18,403 nt of DNA from an uncultured Chitinophagaceae bacterium (GTDB lineage Bacteria > Bacteroidota > Bacteroidia > Chitinophagales > Chitinophagaceae), in contig CALKVC010000086.1 in assembly GCA_937996595.1 (NCBI GenBank), forward strand, positions 1 through 18,403, given 5' to 3'. Numbering within the stretch: the stretch's first letter is position 1; the number at the start of each line of letters is the position of its first letter. The position numbers were made by a program, and so were the translations under genes. The notes beneath the pieces were generated by a model that did no database searches, was not told the origin of the DNA, and saw nothing but the letters and a program-made list of their open reading frames with translations. Positions 1 through 6,197 of the stretch are shown here, in pieces.

Positions 1-701
1 TTCCGATCTTTCTGGTTTTTTTCGCTTTCCTGGTTTCAGTGGTTGCCGGCTGGCAATGGCTGCAGCGTCAGCCAAAAGACTCGGGCACCCCCAAACCGCT
101 GAGAACGGTATTGGATGCTAATGGATTCGTATTCCTTCATTTTTTCAGTAAAGAAAAATTCACCAAAACATACCCGAAAAGCAAGGCTGCACCTGTGGTA
201 AGGGTGAATGGAAAATTGGGGTTAAAAACAGATCCTGATACTGCCAACTGGAAACTACAGGTTATACGTTCTCCCGGCGATACCCTTTTTATAAACATGC
301 AGGAAATAAAATCGCTTCCGCGTACCGAAGTGATTTTTGATTTCAAATGTATTGAAGGCTGGAGCCAGGTGTCACACTGGGGCGGCGTCCGCTTCAGTGA
401 TTTCGTAAAAAAATACGGGCTGCATGAGCAGGTAAAACTGCAATTCACCGGCCTCGCAACGCCGGATAAGGAATACTATGTAGGCATTGATAATAAAAGT
501 ATGATGCATCCGCAAACAATCTTATGTTATGAGATGAACGGGAAACCCTTACCCTCAGATAACGGGTATCCGCTCAGGCTTATCATCCCGGTAAAATATG
601 GCATCAAGCACCTGAAACGTATTGGCACCATCAGTTTCAGCAGCCAGCGCCCACCTGATTACTGGTATGAACGCGGCTATGACTATTACAGCGGATTATA
701 A
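1..701 (+). CDS. Molybdopterin-dependent oxidoreductase, sulfite oxidase/MsrP-like (5' truncated by window)
   Basis: The reading frame is open from base 3, so the gene enters from the left and its true start is outside. The GTG at 39 is an internal codon, not a start. The first residues seen (about 16, apolar, ending in a GWQWL-like edge) form a membrane helix, followed by a soluble domain of about 205 residues. That domain carries the sulfite-oxidase-superfamily signature: the Cys of a CIEGWS motif at bases 348-350, matching the molybdenum-ligand Cys of the YedY/MsrP family, then GGVRFSDF. Near the C-terminus is a GYPLRL...P.KYGIKHLKRI stretch typical of this fold. The enzyme would be membrane-anchored, with the Moco domain probably periplasmic. 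The substrate cannot be told: sulfite, oxidised Met or another S/N-oxide are all possible. It is not obviously part of the purine pathway but shares the need for molybdenum cofactor. Confidence 0.8.
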   Translation, partial: PIFLVFFAFLVSVVAGWQWLQRQPKDSGTPKPLRTVLDANGFVFLHFFSKEKFTKTYPKSKAAPVVRVNGKLGLKTDPDTANWKLQVIRSPGDTLFINMQEIKSLPRTEVIFDFKCIEGWSQVSHWGGVRFSDFVKKYGLHEQVKLQFTGLATPDKEYYVGIDNKSMMHPQTILCYEMNGKPLPSDNGYPLRLIIPVKYGIKHLKRIGTISFSSQRPPDYWYERGYDYYSGL

Positions 702-776
702 TAAAAAACCGGTGAAGACCTGCATTGTTTGGATCTAAAATAAGCATTAACCAGATCCTGTTTATACTTTTTAATT

Positions 777-798
777 ATATTTACCCTCCTGTAAATAT
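777..798. promoter_or_regulatory. Perfect 8-bp inverted repeat in the guaD leader (possible operator or hairpin)
   Basis: ATATTTAC (777-784) and GTAAATAT (791-798) are perfect reverse complements around a 6-base CCTCCT centre. The left arm overlaps TATATTTA (776-783), a one-mismatch copy of the Bacteroidota -7 element TAnnTTTG, 21 bases before the guaD ATG. A dyad covering the -7 element and the start of transcription is a classical repressor position. It could equally be an mRNA hairpin just ahead of the start codon. No good -33 TTTG lies at the normal distance. Confidence 0.35.
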
Positions 799-804
799 TT
801 TATT

Positions 805-1278
805 ATGACGAGGGAAGAAAAATTCATGCATGAGGCTATTAACCTGGCCAGGAAGGGCATTGAGAATAATGATGGCGGCCCGTTTGGCTGCATCATCGTA
901 AAGGATGATACAATTATTGGCAGGGGAAACAATAAAGTTACCTCAACCAATGACCCAACAGCGCATGCCGAAGTTGTTGCCATCAGGGATGCCTGTAAAA
1001 CACTGGATACTTTCCAGCTTGACGGCTGCGAGGTTTATACCAGTTGTGAGCCCTGCCCGATGTGCCTGGGAGCGATCTACTGGGCCAGGCCCAAAGTGAT
1101 ATACTTTGCCAATAACAGGCAAGATGCCTCAGATATCGGTTTTGATGATTCCATGATATATGATGAAATGGCTGCCGGGATTGATTCAAGGAAAATACCA
1201 ATCATATCACTGGGAAGTGAGGAAGCGCTGTCAGTTTTTAAAGCATGGAAGGACAAAGAGGATAAAATAACTTACTGA
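805..1278 (+). CDS. guaD: Guanine deaminase
   Basis: A 157-residue cytidine-deaminase-fold enzyme that hydrolyses guanine to xanthine and ammonia in the cytoplasm, feeding xanthine to the xanthine dehydrogenase encoded nearby. Zinc-site motifs are complete: HAE at residues 54-56 (His54 ligand, Glu56 proton shuttle) and PCPMC at 83-87 (Cys84, Cys87 ligands). The length, the IGFDD segment at 111-115 and the C-terminal Tyr closely follow Bacillus subtilis GuaD, in which Asp114 and the terminal Tyr contact the base. This separates it from TadA (tRNA adenosine deaminase), which lacks these features. The ATG at 805 has no Shine-Dalgarno sequence. The gene is convergent with xdhC, and their 3' ends overlap by 7 bp. 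Confidence 0.93.
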   Translation: MTREEKFMHEAINLARKGIENNDGGPFGCIIVKDDTIIGRGNNKVTSTNDPTAHAEVVAIRDACKTLDTFQLDGCEVYTSCEPCPMCLGAIYWARPKVIYFANNRQDASDIGFDDSMIYDEMAAGIDSRKIPIISLGSEEALSVFKAWKDKEDKITY

Positions 1279-2228
1279 TTTTTATTTTTTTCAGCTATCA
1301 GTTCTGCCGCAATGCTGATGGCAATTTCCCCCGCTGTCTGGCTTTTTATCTGTATCCCCGCCGGAGCATGCACTTGTTTTAACAGGCGTTCATCTATTTT
1401 TTCGGCCCGGTATTCCTGCATCATTTTCTCAACTTTATGTTTGCTTCCTAACATACCTATATACCGGAATTTCTTTTCCATCAACGCCCGCAGTGCCAAA
1501 TCATCGGTACGGTAACCGAATGTCATGATTACTACAAAAACATCATATCCTCCTTCAATCAACCCTGAAAGCTGTTCATAGGAATCAATCATATGTTTTT
1601 CCTGTACAAATACATTTTCCTCCATGGTGTTCAACCCTTCCCTTACTTCATACAGGCTAATATAAAACCCCATCCCTTCCAAGAGTTTTGATAAGGCAAG
1701 GGAACAATGGCCGCCACCTATAATATGCAACCGGTAGCGGAACCCTGTTTTTTCTGTATAAAAGAAATTGGTTTCATCAATCCTTTCAAAAAAATAATCC
1801 CTATCGGGTTTTTCATCCCTGAAACTCATTCCCGATTGGGAAAGATATAAAGTGCCGTTCCGGTTTTCCCTCAAACTATTTATCAATTCGGCAATACATT
1901 CCTTTTCATGTTGCTTAACCTGGTAGAGGAACACAGTCTGTTCACCTGAACAAATCATACCGCTATGGTCTTTCTTTGCCGACTTATCATGCACCTGTTT
2001 AAACAGCCTGTTCGCCTGTTCATTTTTATCCAGCATTGATTTCGCCAGTTCTGCAAATTTATGTTCCATGATACCGCCGCCGATGGTGCCTTTCATCTGA
2101 TTGTCGGCGGCAACAGCCATATGAAACCCCTGCCTGCCCGGAGAACTACCCCTGCTTTCCAGCACATATAACAGTACAACATCCACTGATGTTGACAGCT
2201 TATTGAGTATGAATTGCCAGGTGTTCAT
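1272..2228 (-). CDS. xdhC: XdhC-family xanthine dehydrogenase maturation protein
   Basis: A 318-residue XdhC/CoxI-type protein. XdhC binds molybdenum cofactor, supports its sulfuration and hands it to the XdhB subunit. The N-terminal XdhC domain shows SRGSSPGRQGFHM at about 25-37 and GTIGGGIMEHKF at 47-58. Cys93 lies in a GMICSGEQT motif where family members carry a conserved Cys. The C-terminal Rossmann-like domain has IIGGGHC at 169-175 and ends with HAPAGIQIKSQTAGEIA-like sequence (287-303). The ATG at 2228 is preferred. A longer frame to 2279 would read through the terminator hairpin at 2256-2290 and add a non-conserved tail, so it is rejected. The gene follows the aldolase on the same strand but lies behind that terminator, so it may be expressed separately or by read-through. 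Confidence 0.9.
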   Translation of the reverse strand: MNTWQFILNKLSTSVDVVLLYVLESRGSSPGRQGFHMAVAADNQMKGTIGGGIMEHKFAELAKSMLDKNEQANRLFKQVHDKSAKKDHSGMICSGEQTVFLYQVKQHEKECIAELINSLRENRNGTLYLSQSGMSFRDEKPDRDYFFERIDETNFFYTEKTGFRYRLHIIGGGHCSLALSKLLEGMGFYISLYEVREGLNTMEENVFVQEKHMIDSYEQLSGLIEGGYDVFVVIMTFGYRTDDLALRALMEKKFRYIGMLGSKHKVEKMMQEYRAEKIDERLLKQVHAPAGIQIKSQTAGEIAISIAAELIAEKNKNQ

Positions 2229-2246
2229 ATTGATGCAAATACCATT

Positions 2247-2290
2247 GAAAAATATAAGCCGCAAAGAATCATGATGCATCTTTGCGGCTT
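2247..2290 (-). terminator. Intrinsic terminator between the aldolase gene and xdhC
   Basis: Read on the - strand, a perfect 12-bp stem (AAGCCGCAAAGA with TCTTTGCGGCTT; plus-strand arms 2256-2267 and 2279-2290) with an 11-base loop is followed at once by ATATTTTT. It begins 16 bases after the aldolase stop codon and its T-run ends about 19 bases before the xdhC ATG. This is the clearest rho-independent terminator in the window. It should reduce or gate transcription into xdhC. Confidence 0.75.
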
Positions 2291-2306
2291 TGAAAGAAAA
2301 GTATTA

Positions 2307-3731
2307 TCACTTTTTCCTGTTCTCCAGGATTTTTTTAAACGACCTTCCGCGTATCTCCTCCAGCGTTAGTCCTGTAACCAGCACTTCTTCTTCGGTGATG
2401 GCGCCGCTGTTCAATGCCCTTAGGAAATAATTTAACAGCCCCTGCCCGGTAGCGGCATCATCAAACACATCTCCAATCAGTGTGGCACGCGCCGCTTTCT
2501 CCACAAAGGTTTTCAGCCTTTCCACCGCATCATCATAACTCTCCAGGAAGAAAGCGAATACAGCGGCATACCGCATAGGAAACTGAGCCGGGTTCAGGTC
2601 CCACCCCTGGTAAAAACCATTCCACAATGAATGCCGTATATGGTCGTAGCCTTTCTTCCAGGCACGGTGTACCGTATCCCTGTTTTCCTTCAGTTGTTCT
2701 TCTGTCATCTCTTCTCCCCGGTGCGGGCCGATAGGCATGGTATTGGTAGCGCCATCAGATAACCAGATACCTGTATGTGCCAGGGCAACCTTCGTCATAT
2801 GATGGGCAAAATCGCACACCGGGTGGTCCATTTCCTGGTATTTGGCCGTAATGCTGCAAGAAGCCGTGTAATCATAAGTTCCGAAATGGGTGGCGATACA
2901 CCTTCCATTACTTGCTTTAATGAACCTGTATAAAGGGTTTATACCATCCTTATCCATGATAGACTGGGTAGTTTCCACCATCATCTCCATTTTTAAAGCG
3001 CCGTCTGGTAATTCCAGTTCCTCTTCCAGTATTTCAAAGAAACTAACGAGGGTGCTTACCTGCTCAGGGATGGTAACTTTAGGCAGCATCACTACAAAAT
3101 TTGCAGGCAGTTTGCCACCGGTTTCCCCAACCAGTGCAGTGATGAATAATTCGAGAGTGCGAAGCCCGCGCTCTTTCATTTCTTCGGTAAAAGGCTTGAT
3201 GCGTATGCCGATGAACGGCGGCAATACTTTCTTCTTCATTCCTTTTGCCACTTCCTTAGCGGCACTTATAGCGGTTGCGTCTTCTTCTTCATTGCTCCTG
3301 TTGCCATATCCGTCTTCAAAGTCAATCCGGAAATCTTCCACTGCCTCTGTCTGCAGTTTACGCATCACTTTATGATACACTTCATACGATAACCTGGCCG
3401 GGTGTTTTTTACGTTCTGCAGCCGGAAGCGATTCATAATGTTCCTTAATGGTTGTATAAGAAGCGTTTGAATCTAACTGGCCGATTCCATCGAGGCCGAA
3501 CACTTTTCCGAAACTGATAAAATCCGGGGCATATGCCTGGAATGTTTCCAATGCCCTTTCCCCTAAAGTTTGAGCTGCGTTGTACTTAAAGAGGTTTGCG
3601 CCACCATAAACAGTGTGGATTGCCTGCCTGTCCGGCCTGTCGCCCGGGTACACTTTCTGAAAGGCTGTATTTGCTTTTTTCAGTTTTGCAAAAAGTTCTT
3701 TTCTTTTTTTAGAAGGGATCGTCTGTTTCAT
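2307..3731 (-). CDS. CitE/HpcH-like aldolase (DUF6986-type), candidate glyoxylate/ureidoglycolate enzyme
   Basis: A 474-residue protein of the phosphoenolpyruvate/pyruvate TIM-barrel superfamily (citrate lyase beta, HpcH/HpaI aldolases), longer than ordinary CitE proteins of about 300 residues. Visible superfamily elements are DFEDGYG at 137-143, an IRIKP strand at 176-180, MEMMVETT at 248-255 (Glu253 as likely metal ligand), HFGTYDYTA at 282-290, and a C-terminal QGWDLNPAQFPMRYAA signature at 375-390. The fold is well supported; the reaction is not known. Enzymes of this superfamily often make or break C-C bonds of 2-oxo acids such as glyoxylate. That fits the end of this pathway, where allantoicase yields ureidoglycolate, the direct precursor of glyoxylate. 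A role in glyoxylate condensation or ureidoglycolate cleavage is inferred from position only. ATG at 3731; 121 bp separate it from the upstream fusion gene. Confidence 0.8.
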   Translation of the reverse strand: MKQTIPSKKRKELFAKLKKANTAFQKVYPGDRPDRQAIHTVYGGANLFKYNAAQTLGERALETFQAYAPDFISFGKVFGLDGIGQLDSNASYTTIKEHYESLPAAERKKHPARLSYEVYHKVMRKLQTEAVEDFRIDFEDGYGNRSNEEEDATAISAAKEVAKGMKKKVLPPFIGIRIKPFTEEMKERGLRTLELFITALVGETGGKLPANFVVMLPKVTIPEQVSTLVSFFEILEEELELPDGALKMEMMVETTQSIMDKDGINPLYRFIKASNGRCIATHFGTYDYTASCSITAKYQEMDHPVCDFAHHMTKVALAHTGIWLSDGATNTMPIGPHRGEEMTEEQLKENRDTVHRAWKKGYDHIRHSLWNGFYQGWDLNPAQFPMRYAAVFAFFLESYDDAVERLKTFVEKAARATLIGDVFDDAATGQGLLNYFLRALNSGAITEEEVLVTGLTLEEIRGRSFKKILENRKK

Positions 3732-3814
3732 CTATAATCTTTTTAATTTTTTCAGCAATGTATTTATACGGTATTGTTTTGCCCATTAACGGCCTGTTAT
3801 TTAATAAGCCGGAA

Positions 3815-3840
3815 TGCCTGTTCCAATACAGGCAAATATA
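3815..3840 (-). promoter_or_regulatory. Possible -7 element and small hairpin upstream of the aldolase gene
   Basis: On the - strand TATATTTG (3840-3833) matches TAnnTTTG exactly. It is followed by a 6-bp inverted repeat TGCCTG/CAGGCA (arms 3815-3820 and 3828-3833, 7-base loop). The aldolase start is about 100 bases further on. No -33 TTTG is seen at the proper distance, and the hairpin has no T-run, so it is neither a convincing promoter nor a terminator. Confidence 0.22.
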
Positions 3841-3852
3841 CCTTCAAGGTTA

Positions 3853-4707
3853 CTAACTTCCCCGGTAAGTTGAGTATCCATAGGGATTTATTAACAGCGG
3901 AACATGGTAATGGCTGTCATCAAAAACGGTAAATTCAATTTCCACGGATGGATAAAATCCTTTCACTGCTAAGGAATTAAAATAAGCGGCGGTTTCAAAC
4001 TGTATCCTGTAATTACCCGGCAACAATATTTTTGCGGGTGGTAACAGGTCGGTAATCCTTCCATCGGAATTTGTTATGCCCTGGCTGATAGTTAGCCAGC
4101 CCTTATTAAATTTCTTTTTAAGCCTGATGGTTATATCCCTGCCCGGTTTGCCAAGGGAAGTATCCAGCACATGTGTTGTTAGCTGGCTTTGTTTTAGTGA
4201 CTGCCATGATGCTTCATCAAGCAGTTTCCGAAACCTGATAAGGGTAATTTTATGTTGTTCCCCCATGGCTATTGCCAATTCTTCCTCCCTGCTGTTCACC
4301 AGCCTGTCGTGCAGCAGGCGCAACATTTCAGCAGCAGGTTTCCCCGTGGCACATACAATGAAAATGAAGCCGAACTTATCTTCGTAAGCCTTATTGGCCT
4401 GCAGGAGCGCTTCAATCAGTTGAGCCGGGGCAGTTCCTACAGACGCCTGTTCACTGCCCGCAAATTTTTCCGTAAGGCTTTTAACATCGCCAATTCTGGG
4501 ATGATGTGAGAACGCCTCCAGCCAGTCGGCTTCCTTACATGAATCATACCAGCAAATTTCTGCTTTGCTTACCAGGTCTTGTTCATCAGCAAAAGGGAAT
4601 CCCTCCATGATACCGGTAAGCCATTTTTTTGAACCGCAGCAGGCAAACAGGTTTTTAGATGCTTCCTCCAAACCTAATGTATTGAAATCACGTACAGTCA
4701 TATTCAT
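3853..4707 (-). CDS. uraD-uraH: Bifunctional OHCU decarboxylase / 5-hydroxyisourate hydrolase (allantoin synthase-like fusion)
   Basis: A 284-residue fusion carrying the two steps after urate oxidation: 5-hydroxyisourate hydrolysis to OHCU, then stereospecific decarboxylation to (S)-allantoin. Residues about 5-165 are the OHCU decarboxylase domain, with the HHPRIG motif at 68-73 (His69 catalytic) and KFGFIFIVCATGK at 111-123. Residues about 175-284 are the transthyretin-related HIU hydrolase. It has all signature residues: His179 in LTTHVLD, Arg217 in DGR, His268 in HYHVPLL, and the C-terminal YRGS. The domain order equals that of plant TTL/allantoin synthase. Two in-frame ATGs (4707 and 4701) are both possible. 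A TAnnTTTG element sits 17 bases upstream, and puuD ends 64 bp upstream, so this gene may have its own promoter. Confidence 0.95.
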   Translation of the reverse strand: MNMTVRDFNTLGLEEASKNLFACCGSKKWLTGIMEGFPFADEQDLVSKAEICWYDSCKEADWLEAFSHHPRIGDVKSLTEKFAGSEQASVGTAPAQLIEALLQANKAYEDKFGFIFIVCATGKPAAEMLRLLHDRLVNSREEELAIAMGEQHKITLIRFRKLLDEASWQSLKQSQLTTHVLDTSLGKPGRDITIRLKKKFNKGWLTISQGITNSDGRITDLLPPAKILLPGNYRIQFETAAYFNSLAVKGFYPSVEIEFTVFDDSHYHVPLLINPYGYSTYRGS

Positions 4708-4724
4708 TTTTTTGAAGTCTTTGA

Positions 4725-4732
4725 CAAACCTA
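4725..4732 (-). promoter_or_regulatory. Putative -7 promoter element of the uraD-uraH gene
   Basis: TAGGTTTG on the - strand matches the Bacteroidota -7 consensus TAnnTTTG exactly and ends 17 bases before the ATG at 4707, giving a leader of roughly 10 bases. It lies in the 64-bp gap after puuD. No clear TTTG is present at the -33 position, so the call rests on one element. Confidence 0.4.
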
Positions 4733-4771
4733 CGTTTCTTAACACTAAACTTTTTTCATTATTACAATAAG

Positions 4772-6196
4772 CTATTTATTAATAACAGCCCCCTGGTCTA
4801 TCCAGCACCTGATCTGGTCCCGTTCTCTCTGGGTAATATTCGTCTTGTTATTTTGCGGCATTGTTTTGGTGATAACCACCCGCTGCATGATTTTTTCTTT
4901 CATCTTCACAATGTCATTGGGTGTATCGAACATCACCCCGTTTGGCGCCGCTGCATAGGTTTCATCAGTGGGTTTTGCCGAATGGCAGGTTACACAACGG
5001 TTCTGTATAATCGCATTCACTTCAGCAAAGCTCACATCAGATTTGCAGGTTCCGGGTTTATCAGGAGCAGTCATGAAAGCCGCCCCCAGTAATATGATAA
5101 CGGATGCGGGCATCACCCAAACGGAAAGCTGCCCTTTTTCACGCAGGTTAAGATAATGCTTTACACCGGCAGCGCCCAATGTAATTACAGCAAGCACCAG
5201 CCAGGCATAATCATTACCGAATGTACTGGGAAAATGGTTGCTGATCATCACAAACAGGACCGGCAATGTAAAATAGTTGTTGTGCAGAGAACGCAACCCG
5301 GCGTTTTTCCCCAGTTGCGGATCCAGCGGCTTATTTTCCCTGGCAGCTTTAACCATGGCTTTCTGGGAAGGAATAATAACAAAGAACACATTGGCCACCA
5401 TGATACCGCCCAGCATGGCCCCAAAATGCATATAGGCCGCCCGGCTGTTAAATACATGCGCATAACCCCAGGCAAATGCTGTTATCAGCAGTAATCCGGT
5501 TAGTGCAAACCAATAGCCCTTTTTTATCAGCGGCGATTTGCACATGATATCATATACCACCCAGGCTACAACGAAAGAACCGATGCCGATGCCTATGCCC
5601 TGCCATTCGGTTATGTCAAGCACGTTCTTGTCGATAAGCATGGCCGAAGCATTGAAATAGTATACAACGAACAGCAGGCAGAAACCCGACAACCAGGTGA
5701 AGTACGCCTCATATTTAAACCAGTGGAGGTGCTTTGGGATCTGCTGAGGCGCCACTTTATACTTTTCCAGGTAATAAAACCCGCCGCCATGAACGGCCCA
5801 CAGGTTACCGGCCAGTTCATCACGAACATCACGGGTACGATTAAGTGCATTTTCAAGGAACACGAAATAGAAAGAAGCGCCGATCCATGCAATACCAAAG
5901 GTGATATGCATCAGCCTGATCACAATATTCATCCATTCCATAAGGTGTGCCTCCCACACGGTTCCCCGAAGCGCCATATACAGGGCTACAAGCATGGAAA
6001 CCGAAACCATTATAATTGCGGAGTACACGAATGTCTGGGAGGCTGACACTTCCTCTTTCCTGGCCAAAGCCGATTCATCTCCGGCATCATCCGCTTCTTC
6101 ATATCCCTTATGCATGGTACGCAGGTAATAGGTCATCACCACCAGCATAAACAGGATGGCGGATAAAACGATCAGTATGATTACCGGTAGCATCAT
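4772..6196 (-). CDS. puuD: Membrane urate hydroxylase PuuD with C-terminal cytochrome c domain
   Basis: A 474-residue integral membrane protein of the urate oxidase N-terminal (DUF989/PuuD) family, converting urate to 5-hydroxyisourate. It begins with a membrane helix (residues 3-24). Further helices lie at about 56-75, 90-114, 166-183, 203-217, 228-247, 257-275, 307-320, 331-345 and 357-376, with family-typical His-rich loops (GGGFYYLEKYK at 137-147; HWFKYEAYFTWL at 158-169). A cytochrome c domain follows: CVTCH at 401-405 binds haem covalently, with Met446 as likely axial ligand. In PuuD the electrons go to the respiratory chain instead of O2, so no H2O2 is formed as in soluble uricase. The start is ATG ATG (6196/6193), and the allantoicase stop is one base upstream, implying translational coupling. 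Confidence 0.95.
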   Translation of the reverse strand: MMLPVIILIVLSAILFMLVVMTYYLRTMHKGYEEADDAGDESALARKEEVSASQTFVYSAIIMVSVSMLVALYMALRGTVWEAHLMEWMNIVIRLMHITFGIAWIGASFYFVFLENALNRTRDVRDELAGNLWAVHGGGFYYLEKYKVAPQQIPKHLHWFKYEAYFTWLSGFCLLFVVYYFNASAMLIDKNVLDITEWQGIGIGIGSFVVAWVVYDIMCKSPLIKKGYWFALTGLLLITAFAWGYAHVFNSRAAYMHFGAMLGGIMVANVFFVIIPSQKAMVKAARENKPLDPQLGKNAGLRSLHNNYFTLPVLFVMISNHFPSTFGNDYAWLVLAVITLGAAGVKHYLNLREKGQLSVWVMPASVIILLGAAFMTAPDKPGTCKSDVSFAEVNAIIQNRCVTCHSAKPTDETYAAAPNGVMFDTPNDIVKMKEKIMQRVVITKTMPQNNKTNITQRERDQIRCWIDQGAVINK

Positions 6197-6197
6197 G

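Noticed and set aside
731..758. GGATCT/AGATCC inverted repeat as a terminator after the first gene
   Set aside because: 6-bp arms with a 16-base loop and no adjoining T-run; probably chance.
805..1278. Reading guaD as tRNA adenosine deaminase (TadA)
   Set aside because: The IGFDD segment, the C-terminal Tyr and the purine context match guanine deaminase.
2229..2279. Longer xdhC start at 2279 (17 extra residues)
   Set aside because: The extension is encoded by the terminator hairpin and T-run, and the XdhC domain aligns from the ATG at 2228.
3815..3833. Hairpin as a terminator after uraD-uraH
   Set aside because: The stem is only 6 bp and no T-run follows on the - strand.
4565..5092. 175-codon + strand open frame
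   Set aside because: It lies antisense to puuD and uraD-uraH and has no recognisable domain; both - strand genes are certain.
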